Positions 30,382 through 38,473 of a DNA stretch of 44,770 bases are shown piece after piece (position 1 is the first letter of the stretch; each line of letters starts with the position of its first letter). The notes beneath the pieces were generated by a model. The model made no database searches, was not told the origin of the DNA, and saw only the letters and a list, made by a program, of their open reading frames with translations. Location: IMG/VR virus record IMGVR_UViG_3300024520_000011, positions 1-44,770 of that record; one strand, written 5' to 3'. Source of the stretch: a virus. Both the position numbers and the translations under genes were made by a program.

Positions 30382-30547
30382 TTTTTATACTCTCCTTATG
30401 TTTATTGTTTTTTTCCTCCTCCTGCTCTAATACCTCCTTCAAAGAAGGTAGCTTTGCGTTGTCGGGGGGTTTTCTGTTTCCGTCTATCATGGCTTTCCAG
30501 ATTGCCATTTGTAATTTTTGGCCTTTCCCTACAATATCCACCAGCAT
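30353..30547 (-). CDS. Hypothetical protein (64 aa)
   Basis: Contains QKLQMAIWKAMIDGNRKPPD and LKEVLEQEEEKNNKHKESIK, ending acidic/basic and Asn-rich. AAAGGAGGAAAGACA precedes the ATG. Overlaps the RHH gene by 29 bp in another frame. Unknown. Confidence 0.6.
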   Translation of the reverse strand: MLVDIVGKGQKLQMAIWKAMIDGNRKPPDNAKLPSLKEVLEQEEEKNNKHKESIKNGSGTEKNV

Positions 30548-30560
30548 TGTCTTTCCTCCT

Positions 30561-30728
30561 TTATTGGTTTTTCTTTGGTTTGTTTAATATCCGCCTTAAG
30601 TCTTCACACTTCTTAGTATCAAGGTCGAGCAATTCAACTGCTCCCAGCTGTAATTCTTCGACAAGGGTGCGTAAAGCGGTGTTAGCTACTCTTTTGCTTA
30701 TTGTGTCTTTGGTGCCGGGTTTACTCAT
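30561..30728 (-). CDS. Small protein (55 aa)
   Basis: MSKPGTKDTISKRVANTALR then VEELQLGAVELLDLDTKKCE, with a basic end. GGAGCTAAAACC precedes the ATG, which overlaps the previous stop by 4 bp. Unknown function. Confidence 0.55.
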   Translation of the reverse strand: MSKPGTKDTISKRVANTALRTLVEELQLGAVELLDLDTKKCEDLRRILNKPKKNQ

Positions 30729-30940
30729 GGTTTTAGCTCCTTTGCCCTCTTTATAGCTTTTCTAATTATTCCTGTGATTTCTTCCTTTAATTCCTGCACT
30801 TTCGCGTCTGCCGCCGCTGCTTTCGTTTCTGCCTCCTCTCTTTCTGCCCTTGCTTTTTCAAGCTCCTTTAATTTGCCTTTGGTGGCTTTGTCTAATTCTT
30901 TCGTCATTCTTGTCAGTTTTTTCTTCATGTCGTTTTTCAT
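30725..30940 (-). CDS. Coiled-coil protein (71 aa)
   Basis: Nearly pure charged helix: KLTRMTKELDKATKGKLKEL through VQELKEEITGIIRKAIKR. AAAGGAGCAAACGAC precedes the ATG; a second ATG 12 bases on is possible. Function unknown. Confidence 0.6.
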   Translation of the reverse strand: MKNDMKKKLTRMTKELDKATKGKLKELEKARAEREEAETKAAAADAKVQELKEEITGIIRKAIKRAKELKP

Positions 30941-30972
30941 GTCGTTTGCTCCTTTGTGTTATGTTCGTTTGG

Positions 30973-31506
30973 TTATGCGCATAAGGGATGAGTCCCGCTA
31001 TATGTCCCGCCCTTGTGTTTGTGAAGCCATGCAAGCCTTTTTTCGTTGTTGCAAAACAGATAAGAGCCTCTCAACACCGGTGCGTCGTCTCTGTCTGTTC
31101 TTACTTGCAGCCTAAAAGTCCCCCCGTAGCCGGTTTTGCGCGGGGATTTTTCTATTGCTCCTCGTGTTTCTCTGACTGTTTCGCTGCTCGCCCTTTGACA
31201 TAGGGCAGTTTTTCCGGTGTCACTTACCTTTACCACGATTACAAAATCATAATTTGTTGCATCGTAGCCCCACACCGCATAAAAAATATCGCCTGCTTTT
31301 ACTTTTCCGGCTTCTGCCCTCTTTGCTTGCTCTTTTTTTATAGCTTTTATCATTTTCAAGACGTTTCTTTTGCCTAATCCGCTCAAGCCGCTGTCGATGC
31401 CGTCTTGATATCCCTCTAACATTTCCGTCAGTTTTTCGTCTGTTGATTCTTCTAACCATTCGTTAATTATTTTGGTCGCCTCTGCCGGGGTGTTCATCGG
31501 TTTCAT
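30973..31506 (-). CDS. Hypothetical protein (177 aa) with phage 'AGDIFYAVWGYDATN' domain
   Basis: The N-terminal 65 residues are helical; residues about 70-177 contain AGDIFYAVWGYDATNYDFVI and VRTDRDDAPVLRGSYLFCNN, a 'GDIFy..WGYDqTN.dFy.v' pattern I recognise from uncharacterised phage and plasmid proteins. AAGGAGTATTTGAT precedes the ATG. Probably a beta-rich nucleic-acid or protein-binding domain. Confidence 0.65.
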   Translation of the reverse strand: MKPMNTPAEATKIINEWLEESTDEKLTEMLEGYQDGIDSGLSGLGKRNVLKMIKAIKKEQAKRAEAGKVKAGDIFYAVWGYDATNYDFVIVVKVSDTGKTALCQRASSETVRETRGAIEKSPRKTGYGGTFRLQVRTDRDDAPVLRGSYLFCNNEKRLAWLHKHKGGTYSGTHPLCA

Positions 31507-31697
31507 ATCAAATACTCCTTTCTTAGTTTGGCTTCCTCTACTATCTTCTGGTTTTTGAAATATGTTATCTGGGCTCTCGCAAGAGCAATTTTTTCCTGCA
31601 GGCCTTCTATTTCCTCCTCTTTGCTTTTGATGGCTTGATTGAAAAATCTGATTGTTTGCTTCACTGTTGCCTGTGTTTTCGTCAGTTCGTTCTTCAT
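31503..31697 (-). CDS. Coiled-coil protein (64 aa)
   Basis: ATG at 31697 with AAAGGAAATTGAC upstream; a longer frame would overlap the promoter. KNELTKTQATVKQTIRFFNQ then a long charged helix (KEEEIEGLQEKIALARAQIT). First gene after the leftward promoter. Unknown. Confidence 0.6.
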   Translation of the reverse strand: MKNELTKTQATVKQTIRFFNQAIKSKEEEIEGLQEKIALARAQITYFKNQKIVEEAKLRKEYLI

Positions 31698-31747
31698 GTC
31701 AATTTCCTTTCGTTCAGTGTTTAAAGTTGTTGTTAATCTTGGAAAGC

Positions 31748-31776
31748 AATATACATGGGCTGTCATCTTTTGTCAA
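31748..31776 (-). promoter_or_regulatory. Strong leftward promoter
   Basis: On the minus strand TTGACA (31776-31771) and TATATT (31753-31748, 5/6) are 17 bp apart. It starts the operon at 31697, with about 45 bp of leader. Confidence 0.8.
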
Positions 31777-31783
31777 GAAAAAA

Positions 31784-31803
31784 ATTACAAAAGATTACAA
31801 ATG
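31784..31803. promoter_or_regulatory. 10-bp direct-repeat operator candidate
   Basis: ATTACAAAAG is followed directly by ATTACAAATG, just upstream of the leftward -35. RHH proteins bind such spaced direct or inverted repeats, so the 30223 product is a candidate ligand; this is inference. Confidence 0.45.
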
Positions 31804-31833
31804 ATGGTGAAATAGAACCCAATGCCCTGTTTT

Positions 31834-31842
31834 TGCTACAAT
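31834..31842 (+). promoter_or_regulatory. Rightward extended -10 promoter candidate
   Basis: TGCTACAAT is an extended -10 (TGn plus TACAAT, 5/6) with only a 3/6 -35 (31814-31819) at 17 bp. It would read the small ORF at 31934 and the non-coding region beyond. Confidence 0.4.
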
Positions 31843-31933
31843 AAAAAAATGAAAATAATTGTGGGGGTGATTATGCGGAAATCTTGCTTTATCATTAATA
31901 ATCAGATCCATTCAGCATTTTTGGGAGGAGATA

Positions 31934-32017
31934 ATGACAGAAAATGCAAAGAAATCAAGAATGTATAAAGCAGATCCAAAAGCCGGATATTTTATCCTTG
32001 ACTTTGCAGGTTTTTGA
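31934..32017 (+). CDS. Very short ORF with strong ribosome site (27 aa)
   Basis: TTGGGAGGAGATA lies directly before the ATG. The peptide MTENAKKSRMYKADPKAGYF then ILDFAGF is hydrophilic and then hydrophobic. It may be a leader peptide whose translation affects the downstream RNA, or a small protein. No homologue recognised. Confidence 0.35.
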   Translation: MTENAKKSRMYKADPKAGYFILDFAGF

Positions 32018-32184
32018 TTATATGTATTGTCTTGTTACTCACTTTTTTCGGTCCGGTTCGTGTTCATTGTTCATTCGTTGTTCTGATCTCAGAAGCCCCT
32101 TGAGAATATTCTTAGCCGATTTAAGGCTAAAATAATATAGATCAGGGGGTTTTCTGTTTCTGCTTCTTGCTTTTATAATATAGT

Positions 32185-32213
32185 TTGACTTTTCTTTCTA
32201 AATATGCTATTAA
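32185..32213 (+). promoter_or_regulatory. Rightward promoter sharing a 14-bp block with the early promoter
   Basis: TTGACT (32185-32190), 17-bp spacer, TATTAA (32208-32213, 4/6). The 14 bases TTGACTTTTCTTTC are identical to 18100-18113, and a TAGTT precedes both. Confidence 0.5.
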
Positions 32214-32238
32214 ACAAAACAGTCTGAAGATGTTTGTT

Positions 32239-32266
32239 TTATCAGAAGTTTTGCTGTTTCTGATAA
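32239..32266. repeat. Perfect 9-bp inverted repeat
   Basis: TTATCAGAA (32239-32247) and TTCTGATAA (32258-32266) with a 10-base loop, about 25 bp downstream of a promoter candidate; possible operator or RNA hairpin. No T-run follows. Confidence 0.6.
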
Positions 32267-32402
32267 TCACTGTTGTGTGTTAATCTTTGAAGTCAGAAAT
32301 GGGCTTTCATTTTTGCAACCTCTCAAAAAAACCCTCCATCATGCCAGTAAGTATCTAAAATCCTTCAACATCCCGTAACCCCCCTTTATGATTATTTATC
32401 TC

Positions 32403-32431
32403 TTGACATTCCCGTTTTCATAGGTTATTTA
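32403..32431 (+). promoter_or_regulatory. Candidate late promoter
   Basis: Consensus TTGACA (32403-32408) with TATTTA (32426-32431, 3/6) at 17 bp, roughly 115 bp before the first gene of the packaging/structural block. The weak -10 may imply an activator. Confidence 0.45.
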
Positions 32432-32486
32432 GCTCGATATTCGGCTTCTGTGTTTTGCCATAAATAAGAAGCTCCTTTGATGTTAG

Positions 32487-32521
32487 CCTGCCCTGGACAA
32501 TTACCAGTACGCCGGGGCAGG
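32487..32521 (+). other. GC-rich leader hairpin before the late operon
   Basis: CCTGCCCTGG (32487-32496) pairs with CCGGGGCAGG (32512-32521) through 10 bp with one G-U, loop of 15, ending 28 bp before the ATG at 32550. Possible 5' leader structure or packaging element. Confidence 0.55.
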
Positions 32522-32549
32522 TGAAATAATTTGAGATTGAGGGGAGAAG

Positions 32550-32687
32550 ATGACAACGGAAGAGGAAAAAACCTTAATAAAGTTATTCGGGAAGCCGGAA
32601 ACCGAAAAAGAGCGGCGAAAGACACGACGACCCACCACACAAGAGCTAACGAGATTAGCCGAAGCTGTCCGTAAGGGAGCAATATAA
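32550..32687 (+). CDS. Small basic protein (45 aa), first gene of late block
   Basis: MTTEEEKTLIKLFGKPETEK then ERRKTRRPTTQELTRLAEAV, basic in the middle and helical at the end. TTGAGGGGAGAAG precedes the ATG, and the stop abuts the next ATG. Perhaps a DNA-binding accessory; no match recognised. Confidence 0.5.
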   Translation: MTTEEEKTLIKLFGKPETEKERRKTRRPTTQELTRLAEAVRKGAI

Positions 32688-32936
32688 ATGAAAACAGCAT
32701 ATTTTCCTGAAGAATTAGGAATAGACAAAAGAATATCGCAACAAAAACAAACGCTTGACCTTTCAAAGAAGATTCAGGCAGCTGAAATAAACGGAGAGGA
32801 TAAGGTTAAAACCCGCAATTGGATAGAAGAGCCAGACGTAATCAGTGAAAGCACATGGGCTGAAATGCCGGTGATTAACTTTGCTGCTTGGTTGTGGGGA
32901 CGTGATCTTTGGGAAATGCCAGACGCCTCTTTATAG
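32688..32936 (+). CDS. Hypothetical protein (82 aa)
   Basis: Begins directly after the previous stop, with AAGGGAGCAATATAA as ribosome site. It is charged at the N-terminus and Trp-rich at the C-terminus (STWAEMPVINFAAWLWGRDL). Unknown. It precedes the terminase genes. Confidence 0.55.
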   Translation: MKTAYFPEELGIDKRISQQKQTLDLSKKIQAAEINGEDKVKTRNWIEEPDVISESTWAEMPVINFAAWLWGRDLWEMPDASL

Positions 32937-32942
32937 TGGCGC

Positions 32943-32967
32943 AAAGTGGATAAAAGTGGATAAAAGG
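32943..32967 (+). repeat. 10-bp tandem repeat upstream of TerS
   Basis: AAAGTGGATA occurs at 32943-32952 and 32953-32962, with a partial AAAGG after it; the last copy merges into the ribosome-site region of the small terminase ATG at 32981. TerS recognition or pac sites of headful phages often lie at or near the terS gene, so this is a candidate. Confidence 0.5.
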
Positions 32968-32980
32968 AAATGATGATATT

Positions 32981-33382
32981 ATGAGCGCAGGAAAGACAGA
33001 AAGAAAACTTTCCACTAAACAACAAAGATTTGTTGACTTCTTCAACGGAAACGCAACAGAAGCGGCAAGATTAGCAGGATATTCAGGCAGTGAAACGGTG
33101 CTGGGCGTAGTAGGAGTTAAAAATATAAGAAATGGTAAGATAGCTGCGGCAATACAGGCAAAAGAGGCTAAATTCAAAAAAGGCAAAATAAAAACCCTTG
33201 AAGAAATACAAACATTCTGGACTGATACCATTGATGATACAGAAGAGAATATGCAGAACAGACTAAAAGCAGCCGCAGACCTTACAAAAGCAAAGGGCGG
33301 CTTCATAGAAAGAGCGATAGTGGACACAAATATTACAATCAGCCCAATAACTGTAATGAAACCAAATAATGCCGGAACTTGA
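32981..33382 (+). CDS. terS: Terminase small subunit
   Basis: 133 aa. The Terminase_2-type start KLSTKQQRFVDFFNGNATEA, then ARLAGYSGSE, is the HTH that binds phage DNA, followed by RNGKIAAAIQAKEAKFKKGK and a helix (LEEIQTFWTDTIDDTEENMQ). It oligomerises and recognises the packaging site. Overlaps TerL by 14 bp. Confidence 0.88.
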   Translation: MSAGKTERKLSTKQQRFVDFFNGNATEAARLAGYSGSETVLGVVGVKNIRNGKIAAAIQAKEAKFKKGKIKTLEEIQTFWTDTIDDTEENMQNRLKAAADLTKAKGGFIERAIVDTNITISPITVMKPNNAGT

Positions 33383-34778
33383 GAAGATATATAAACCGAT
33401 CCCGACACTTCAGGCTTTCCATGAGTCAGGCGCGCAAATGAGGGCGATAGTGGGTCCGGTTGGTTCGGGTAAAACAACGGCGGCGGCTTGGGAGCTTTGT
33501 TATTATTTGCCATTCTTTTTGCTGGAACAGTACGGAATAAAAAAGACAAGATGGGTAGTGGTAAGGAATACGCTACGGGAGCTTATAGACACCACACAGC
33601 GCACAGTTTTCGATTGGTTTGACTGGGGAACATACAAGGCACAGCCACAATTCACATATTTATTAAAGTATCCGACTGAGGGCGTGGAGGTTGAATTGCT
33701 TTTTAGGTCGTGTGATATTGATAAACATATCAGGCAGTTTAAATCATTGGAGTTGACAGGCTACTGGATAGACGAATCAATAGAAACAAAACAGTCAGTT
33801 ACAAAGATGCTGAAAAACAGGATCGGGAGATATCCTCGCAAGTGTCCTGTAAGATTCGGCATTGAGACCACGAACCCTCCGGAGATTGAGCATCCGTTAT
33901 ACTGGCAATTTGACTGGCAGTCACCACCTCCCGGACCGGTGCCGAATGGCAAACCTTTGATCAATCATGCTGGGTTCTGGCAGCCGCCGAGAGAGAACGA
34001 GATAAACTTAAGACCCGGATATTATGATGATCTTGTCAATGATTATGCTGACGATCCTGACTGGGTAGCGATGTATGTTGACGGGAAGCCGGGAGTTTTG
34101 GCAGTAGGCAAACAGATATATAATAATTTTCAGCGGGTTAGGCATGTGGCTAAAGAGCCTCTGAAGTGGTCTGGCTCGGAGTTATACAGAGGATGGGATA
34201 ATACAGGAAACAGCCCGGCGGCGGTTGTAGCGCAGTTTCCTACAGCTTTACAGTGCCATATCTTGAAAGAATTCTTTGCAGAGCGTGAATCCATTGTTGA
34301 TTTTACGAACCGAGTAGTAGCGGAATGCAATCTAAAATTCCCAAATGCTGAATATACTGATTATGCAGACCCTGCAGGAAATGCGGAGTTTTCCAAAAAA
34401 GAGGGCGGCTTTACTTCAAATGCTCGGTTAATGCGGGAAGAGTGCGGAGTTTCAGTACTTCCTTCAGAACAAAACTTTGCAAGCCGTATCAATGCAGTTG
34501 ACGGGGCACTGGCAAAGTATGATGGGTTGTTGCTTGATCCCAGCTGCACCCGGTTGCAGAATGGCTTCTTGGGCGGTTATCATTATCCCGAAATTGGGAA
34601 TACCGGCACTTTTTCGGAAGCACCAAAGAAAAACAAATATTCACATGTCCATGACTCTTTGCAATACTTATTGGTTAAGGTGTTGAGAACAAAGGCGAAA
34701 CCATCGAACATGACAAAAAACAAAATACACAAGATCAATAAACAATCCATTATGCCGTCAATGAGAAAAAGGCTTTAA
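33369..34778 (+). CDS. terL: Terminase large subunit (packaging ATPase/nuclease)
   Basis: 469 aa. Walker A IVGPVGSGKTTAA (residues 29-36 core), Walker B YWIDE (132-136). The C-terminal RNase-H-like nuclease domain begins at YRGWDNTGNSPAAVV and contains YTDYADPAGNAEF, supplying conserved acidic residues. It pumps DNA into procapsids and makes the headful cut. Late block position between TerS and portal confirms it. Confidence 0.93.
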   Translation: MPELEKIYKPIPTLQAFHESGAQMRAIVGPVGSGKTTAAAWELCYYLPFFLLEQYGIKKTRWVVVRNTLRELIDTTQRTVFDWFDWGTYKAQPQFTYLLKYPTEGVEVELLFRSCDIDKHIRQFKSLELTGYWIDESIETKQSVTKMLKNRIGRYPRKCPVRFGIETTNPPEIEHPLYWQFDWQSPPPGPVPNGKPLINHAGFWQPPRENEINLRPGYYDDLVNDYADDPDWVAMYVDGKPGVLAVGKQIYNNFQRVRHVAKEPLKWSGSELYRGWDNTGNSPAAVVAQFPTALQCHILKEFFAERESIVDFTNRVVAECNLKFPNAEYTDYADPAGNAEFSKKEGGFTSNARLMREECGVSVLPSEQNFASRINAVDGALAKYDGLLLDPSCTRLQNGFLGGYHYPEIGNTGTFSEAPKKNKYSHVHDSLQYLLVKVLRTKAKPSNMTKNKIHKINKQSIMPSMRKRL

Positions 34779-36736
34779 TGCTAAAGAAATCACCGATAAA
34801 ACAAGAATTTGATGATGCTTACGATGCCGCATATTCTCATTGGTCTGATTTTTTCAATGAAGCAGAGATAGACCTTGAGCAATACTGCGGAAAGCAGTTT
34901 GATGCTGCTGACAAAGCTTTTCTTGCTTCTAAGAACAGGCAATCATATGAATTAAACAAGATACGCCGGATTATTGATATGATATCCGGTTATCAGCGGA
35001 AAAACAGACTATCATTGACATATGAACCACAGGAAAAGTCAGACGATGAGCTTGCATCCCTTTTTTCTGATATGTTGATGTTTATAATGATGAATAGCAA
35101 GATATACGGCACGATGTCAGACGCTTTTGAATTGGGTGCGCTGGTAACTGGTGTAAACTTTGTTGAGTTATTCATGGATTATGGTGCAGACCTTATCAGC
35201 GGCGATATACGGGCTAAGAGATTGCCATATAACAGTGTTTTACTTGATCCCAGGCTGCAGGAAAGGGATTTGTCTGACTGTTCTTATTATATGAGGCGTG
35301 AGATATTCGCTCCTGATATTGTGAGTCGGCTTTTACCATCGGGCATAATATCGAAACAGAAGATAAACAACCTTGCTAAAAAGGCATATTCAGACAAGAA
35401 ATTCCCAAGCTTAGATGTTAATAGCTTTAATCCCGACCCCGGTGCAATCTCATATGATCAGTACTGGAAGCGGAAAGAGTTAAAACAAAAGATACTGATA
35501 GACACTGGCACTGGTGACATGAGGGCATACACGGGGACTAAAAAGAATTTAGAGGAGATTCAAAGGCGGGTTGTTGCGGCTGGTCATCCTGAATTTTATG
35601 TATTGGAAATGACGAAGCAAACAGTAGAGAGGAATATCTTTTTAAATGGGGAGTTTATCCATAAAGAAACCGCTCCGAATGGTCTTGATGAATTTCCGAT
35701 AGTTCCGGTTATGGGGTTGTTTGTGCCTGATTATAAAGATGATTCAAGATATAGATTGCAGGGAGTTGTCAGGGGTTTAAGAGACCCACAATCTGAGGTA
35801 AATCGCAGACGGTCACAAATGACTGATATAGTAGAGAGTCAGATAAACTCCGGCTGGATAGCAGTTGACGGGGGCGTGAATAATACAGACGACTTGAACA
35901 AAACGGGGCAGGGCGTGTCTATCTTTGTGAAAGAGGGTAGCGTCATTGGGGATGTTTTGAGGAAAATAGATCCTGCTAATATACCGGCTTCCATGTTTCA
36001 GATGGTATCAGAGGCAAATGATGATATGCAGGAAATAGCGGGAGTTAGTAAAGAATTGCTGGGAGAAGAGACAAAGGATATCCCGGTGGCTGTCACGAAG
36101 CTGAGACAGGGTGCGGCTTTAACCATGAAGCAAGGGCTTTTTGATCATTATAGAGATTCTAAAAAAAGTTTAGGGTACAAGATTCTGAAGATGATCAAGG
36201 GCAACTACACACCGGAAAAGTTCCAGACAGTTTTAAATAGGGAGATACAGCAAGAAGATATTGAAGGGCTTCAGGTTAAGGACGTGGTGCCGTCTGAGGG
36301 GATTTTAACTGATACTCAACAGCAAATGAACTTCGCTCAACTAATGCAATTAAAAGAAATGGGCATGCCGATCCCGGATGAGCTTTTGATTGATTCTTCT
36401 TCTTTGGCAAAGAAAAAGGAATTGAAGGAAGCTTTATCAAAGGCAGCGCAGGAACAGTCGAAGCAATCCCAACATGCGCAACAGTTACAGCAATTACAGT
36501 TGCAATTATTACAGACACAGCTTGCGGAAAATCAGGCAGATGCACAGGAAAGAAAAGCGAATGCGAGGCGTGATGATTCAACTGCGAGGCTCAATAATGT
36601 TAAGACAATGGAGGGGATACAGGATTTGCGGGTAAGCAGAGGTTCAACACAATTAAATGATTTAATGGGAGCAATAAAGATACTGAATGATATTAACGTA
36701 AGCCAACAGGCCTCAACAAATGTTCAGAAGGTTTAA
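34778..36736 (+). CDS. Portal protein, P22-like
   Basis: 652 aa. The N-terminus (SHWSDFFNEAEIDLEQYCGK, then NKIRRIIDMISGYQRKNRLS) and VEQSQ-like stem features (QSEVNRRRSQMTDIVESQIN, GVSKELLGEE) match P22-type portals, which are longer than HK97-type ones. The Gln-rich C-terminus (SKQSQHAQQLQQLQLQLLQT) is compatible with the barrel extension of P22 gp1. It forms the DNA gate and head-tail connector. One-base overlap with terL. Confidence 0.9.
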   Translation: MLKKSPIKQEFDDAYDAAYSHWSDFFNEAEIDLEQYCGKQFDAADKAFLASKNRQSYELNKIRRIIDMISGYQRKNRLSLTYEPQEKSDDELASLFSDMLMFIMMNSKIYGTMSDAFELGALVTGVNFVELFMDYGADLISGDIRAKRLPYNSVLLDPRLQERDLSDCSYYMRREIFAPDIVSRLLPSGIISKQKINNLAKKAYSDKKFPSLDVNSFNPDPGAISYDQYWKRKELKQKILIDTGTGDMRAYTGTKKNLEEIQRRVVAAGHPEFYVLEMTKQTVERNIFLNGEFIHKETAPNGLDEFPIVPVMGLFVPDYKDDSRYRLQGVVRGLRDPQSEVNRRRSQMTDIVESQINSGWIAVDGGVNNTDDLNKTGQGVSIFVKEGSVIGDVLRKIDPANIPASMFQMVSEANDDMQEIAGVSKELLGEETKDIPVAVTKLRQGAALTMKQGLFDHYRDSKKSLGYKILKMIKGNYTPEKFQTVLNREIQQEDIEGLQVKDVVPSEGILTDTQQQMNFAQLMQLKEMGMPIPDELLIDSSSLAKKKELKEALSKAAQEQSKQSQHAQQLQQLQLQLLQTQLAENQADAQERKANARRDDSTARLNNVKTMEGIQDLRVSRGSTQLNDLMGAIKILNDINVSQQASTNVQKV

Positions 36737-36807
36737 ATGTTTTATAAAATGCAGAGTTAAACAGTGGATGTTTAAAATGAATTTCAACAAAGAGCAAAGG
36801 AAATCAA

Positions 36808-37521
36808 ATGGACCCAAAGGAAACAACGGGCGTAAATGAATTGGCTCCGGGTGCCGCCGACCCAGGGCAGGAAGCGATAAACACTGAAGAGCAACAGCCT
36901 TCAGAAACAGGAAAAACAGAGGTTCAGGAAACGACTGTCCCTTTGGAGGCGCTACAGAGCGTAAGAACGGAAATGCAAGCCGCTAAAGATCAAAATGTGA
37001 GCTTGCAACAGCAAATTGCTTTATATCAGGCACGGTTGGAAGGCCAGACAGCCAAACAGCCGGAGCCGGGAGTAGCAGTTGCGGATGTAGGCGCAGATGA
37101 TGATATTGTTACAGTAGGGCAGTTAAGGCAAATCTTACAGCAAAACCAAGGTACAGGCGAATTACAGGCAATCAAACAGAAATTAGATTTATTAGGGCAG
37201 TCGGTTCAGAACCCAGAGATGATACAGGATGTAAAGACCAAACTGCCAGGAATCATACAAAACAACCCAGCTTTAGCGCAGATGATACAGACCGCTCCGA
37301 ATCCATTACAGGCGGCATATGAATTGACAAAGCTTTCAGCGACACCAGCGCAGCCAAAAACGGATATTATGAGTTCTCTTAATAAGATTATCCAGAATGC
37401 TCAAAAGCCAAAATCAACGGCAACGGCTGGCACTGGCGGCAATCAGTTGGAGCTTGATATTGCCAATATGTCTGACGAAGATTTCAGAGCGCACGTAGCA
37501 AAAGTTAAGGCGGGGGGTTAG
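36808..37521 (+). CDS. Scaffolding protein
   Basis: 237 aa, acidic, without Cys or Trp. It has a Pro/Glu-rich start, a coiled coil around residues 45-75 (EALQSVRTEMQAAKDQNVSL), and a Gln-rich region. Position between portal and capsid genes is standard for scaffolds. It guides procapsid assembly. Confidence 0.8.
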   Translation: MDPKETTGVNELAPGAADPGQEAINTEEQQPSETGKTEVQETTVPLEALQSVRTEMQAAKDQNVSLQQQIALYQARLEGQTAKQPEPGVAVADVGADDDIVTVGQLRQILQQNQGTGELQAIKQKLDLLGQSVQNPEMIQDVKTKLPGIIQNNPALAQMIQTAPNPLQAAYELTKLSATPAQPKTDIMSSLNKIIQNAQKPKSTATAGTGGNQLELDIANMSDEDFRAHVAKVKAGG

Positions 37522-37529
37522 GAGGTAAA

Positions 37530-38462
37530 TTGAATACTATAGAGAATCTTCCTTATCCAATAAATGTTTATTACATAAGGACGTTTTTAATGAGAGCCAG
37601 GCCAGCGTTGGTTCATCTGAGATATGCGCAGAATACACCGGTTCCGAAAAAGGAAGGTGAAACTGTAAAATGGAGAAAATATCTGCCATTGTCACTTGTG
37701 GATGCTCCTCTTTCAAAAACCGGGGATGTTCCAGAGCCGATCAGCATATCAGTCAGAGATATTACCACGGTTTTAAACCCGTGGGGAGCGTGGACTCCGA
37801 CTGCAGATTGGGTTGACTTAACCCAGCATGACAGGGAAATGACGGAAATTGTTGAGTTACTTGGTGAACAGGCGGCGGAAACTCTTGATCGGAATGCTAA
37901 ATTAGTTCTGGCTTCGGGAGCGAATATTCATGAGGCTGCGGCTGGCGTGAACGGAAACACACCGACTGAAATAACGGCAACCGATATAAAGTATGCAGAA
38001 TTGCAGTTGATGCTGCGGAATGCTAAAACAATTTCAGAGATAGTGTCTGCTTCAACTGGAGTGGGGACAACTCCTGTGAGAGCGGCGTATTTTGCAATAA
38101 TCAATACTGAGTTAAGGGACGATCTTGAAGCTTGCGCAGGTTTTCTGCCTGTAAGTAAGTATCCCAATACTGGGGCAATTGTTGAAAATGAATGGGGTAC
38201 AGTTGGAAATGTCCGGTTTATTATGACAACTGTGGGGTATAAAGACACTTCAGTATCGCCGAATGTTTATTTTATTCCGATTATGGCTGCTAACGCATAT
38301 GGGACAGTTGATATCGGCGGCGTGAATATGATCATGAAGAGCGCACAGCAAGCGGGCGGACCATTGAATCAGTTCTCAACGGCTGGTTGGAAATTAAATG
38401 CCTGGGGTGCTCGTATTCTACAGGAAAAGTTTCTGGAAATTTTGAAAGTTACAAAAGCATAG
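37530..38462 (+). CDS. Major capsid protein, N4-gp56 family
   Basis: 310 aa, the normal length. Family landmarks: YYIRTFLMRARPALVHLRYA, QNTPVPKKEGETVKWRKYLP, PLSKTGDVPEP, WVDLTQHDREMTEIVELLGE, QAAETLDRNAKLVLASG and IMAANAYGTVDIGGVNM. The start is a TTG at 37530, 4 bases after GGAGG; the next ATG would remove the conserved N-terminus. It forms the icosahedral shell (HK97 fold). Confidence 0.93.
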   Translation: MNTIENLPYPINVYYIRTFLMRARPALVHLRYAQNTPVPKKEGETVKWRKYLPLSLVDAPLSKTGDVPEPISISVRDITTVLNPWGAWTPTADWVDLTQHDREMTEIVELLGEQAAETLDRNAKLVLASGANIHEAAAGVNGNTPTEITATDIKYAELQLMLRNAKTISEIVSASTGVGTTPVRAAYFAIINTELRDDLEACAGFLPVSKYPNTGAIVENEWGTVGNVRFIMTTVGYKDTSVSPNVYFIPIMAANAYGTVDIGGVNMIMKSAQQAGGPLNQFSTAGWKLNAWGARILQEKFLEILKVTKA

Positions 38463-38473
38463 GGAGGTAAAAG

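Larger units (their letters stand above)
32018..32549. other. 532-bp non-coding region with several inverted repeats, upstream of the late operon
   Basis: No supportable gene. It holds a perfect 10-bp palindrome AGAATATTCT (32103-32112); a hairpin TTAGCC/GGCTAA (32112-32130) flanked by CAGAAGCCCCT (32090-32100) and AGGGGGTTTTCTG (32144-32156), which can pair; a 9-bp perfect inverted repeat at 32239-32266; two promoter candidates; and a GC stem at 32487-32521. It could contain the late control region, the packaging start or a structured RNA. Confidence 0.6.

Noticed and set aside
32875-33549. Leftward ORF of 224 codons over terS
   Set aside because: Antisense to terminase genes and mirrors their codons; hydrophobic shadow.
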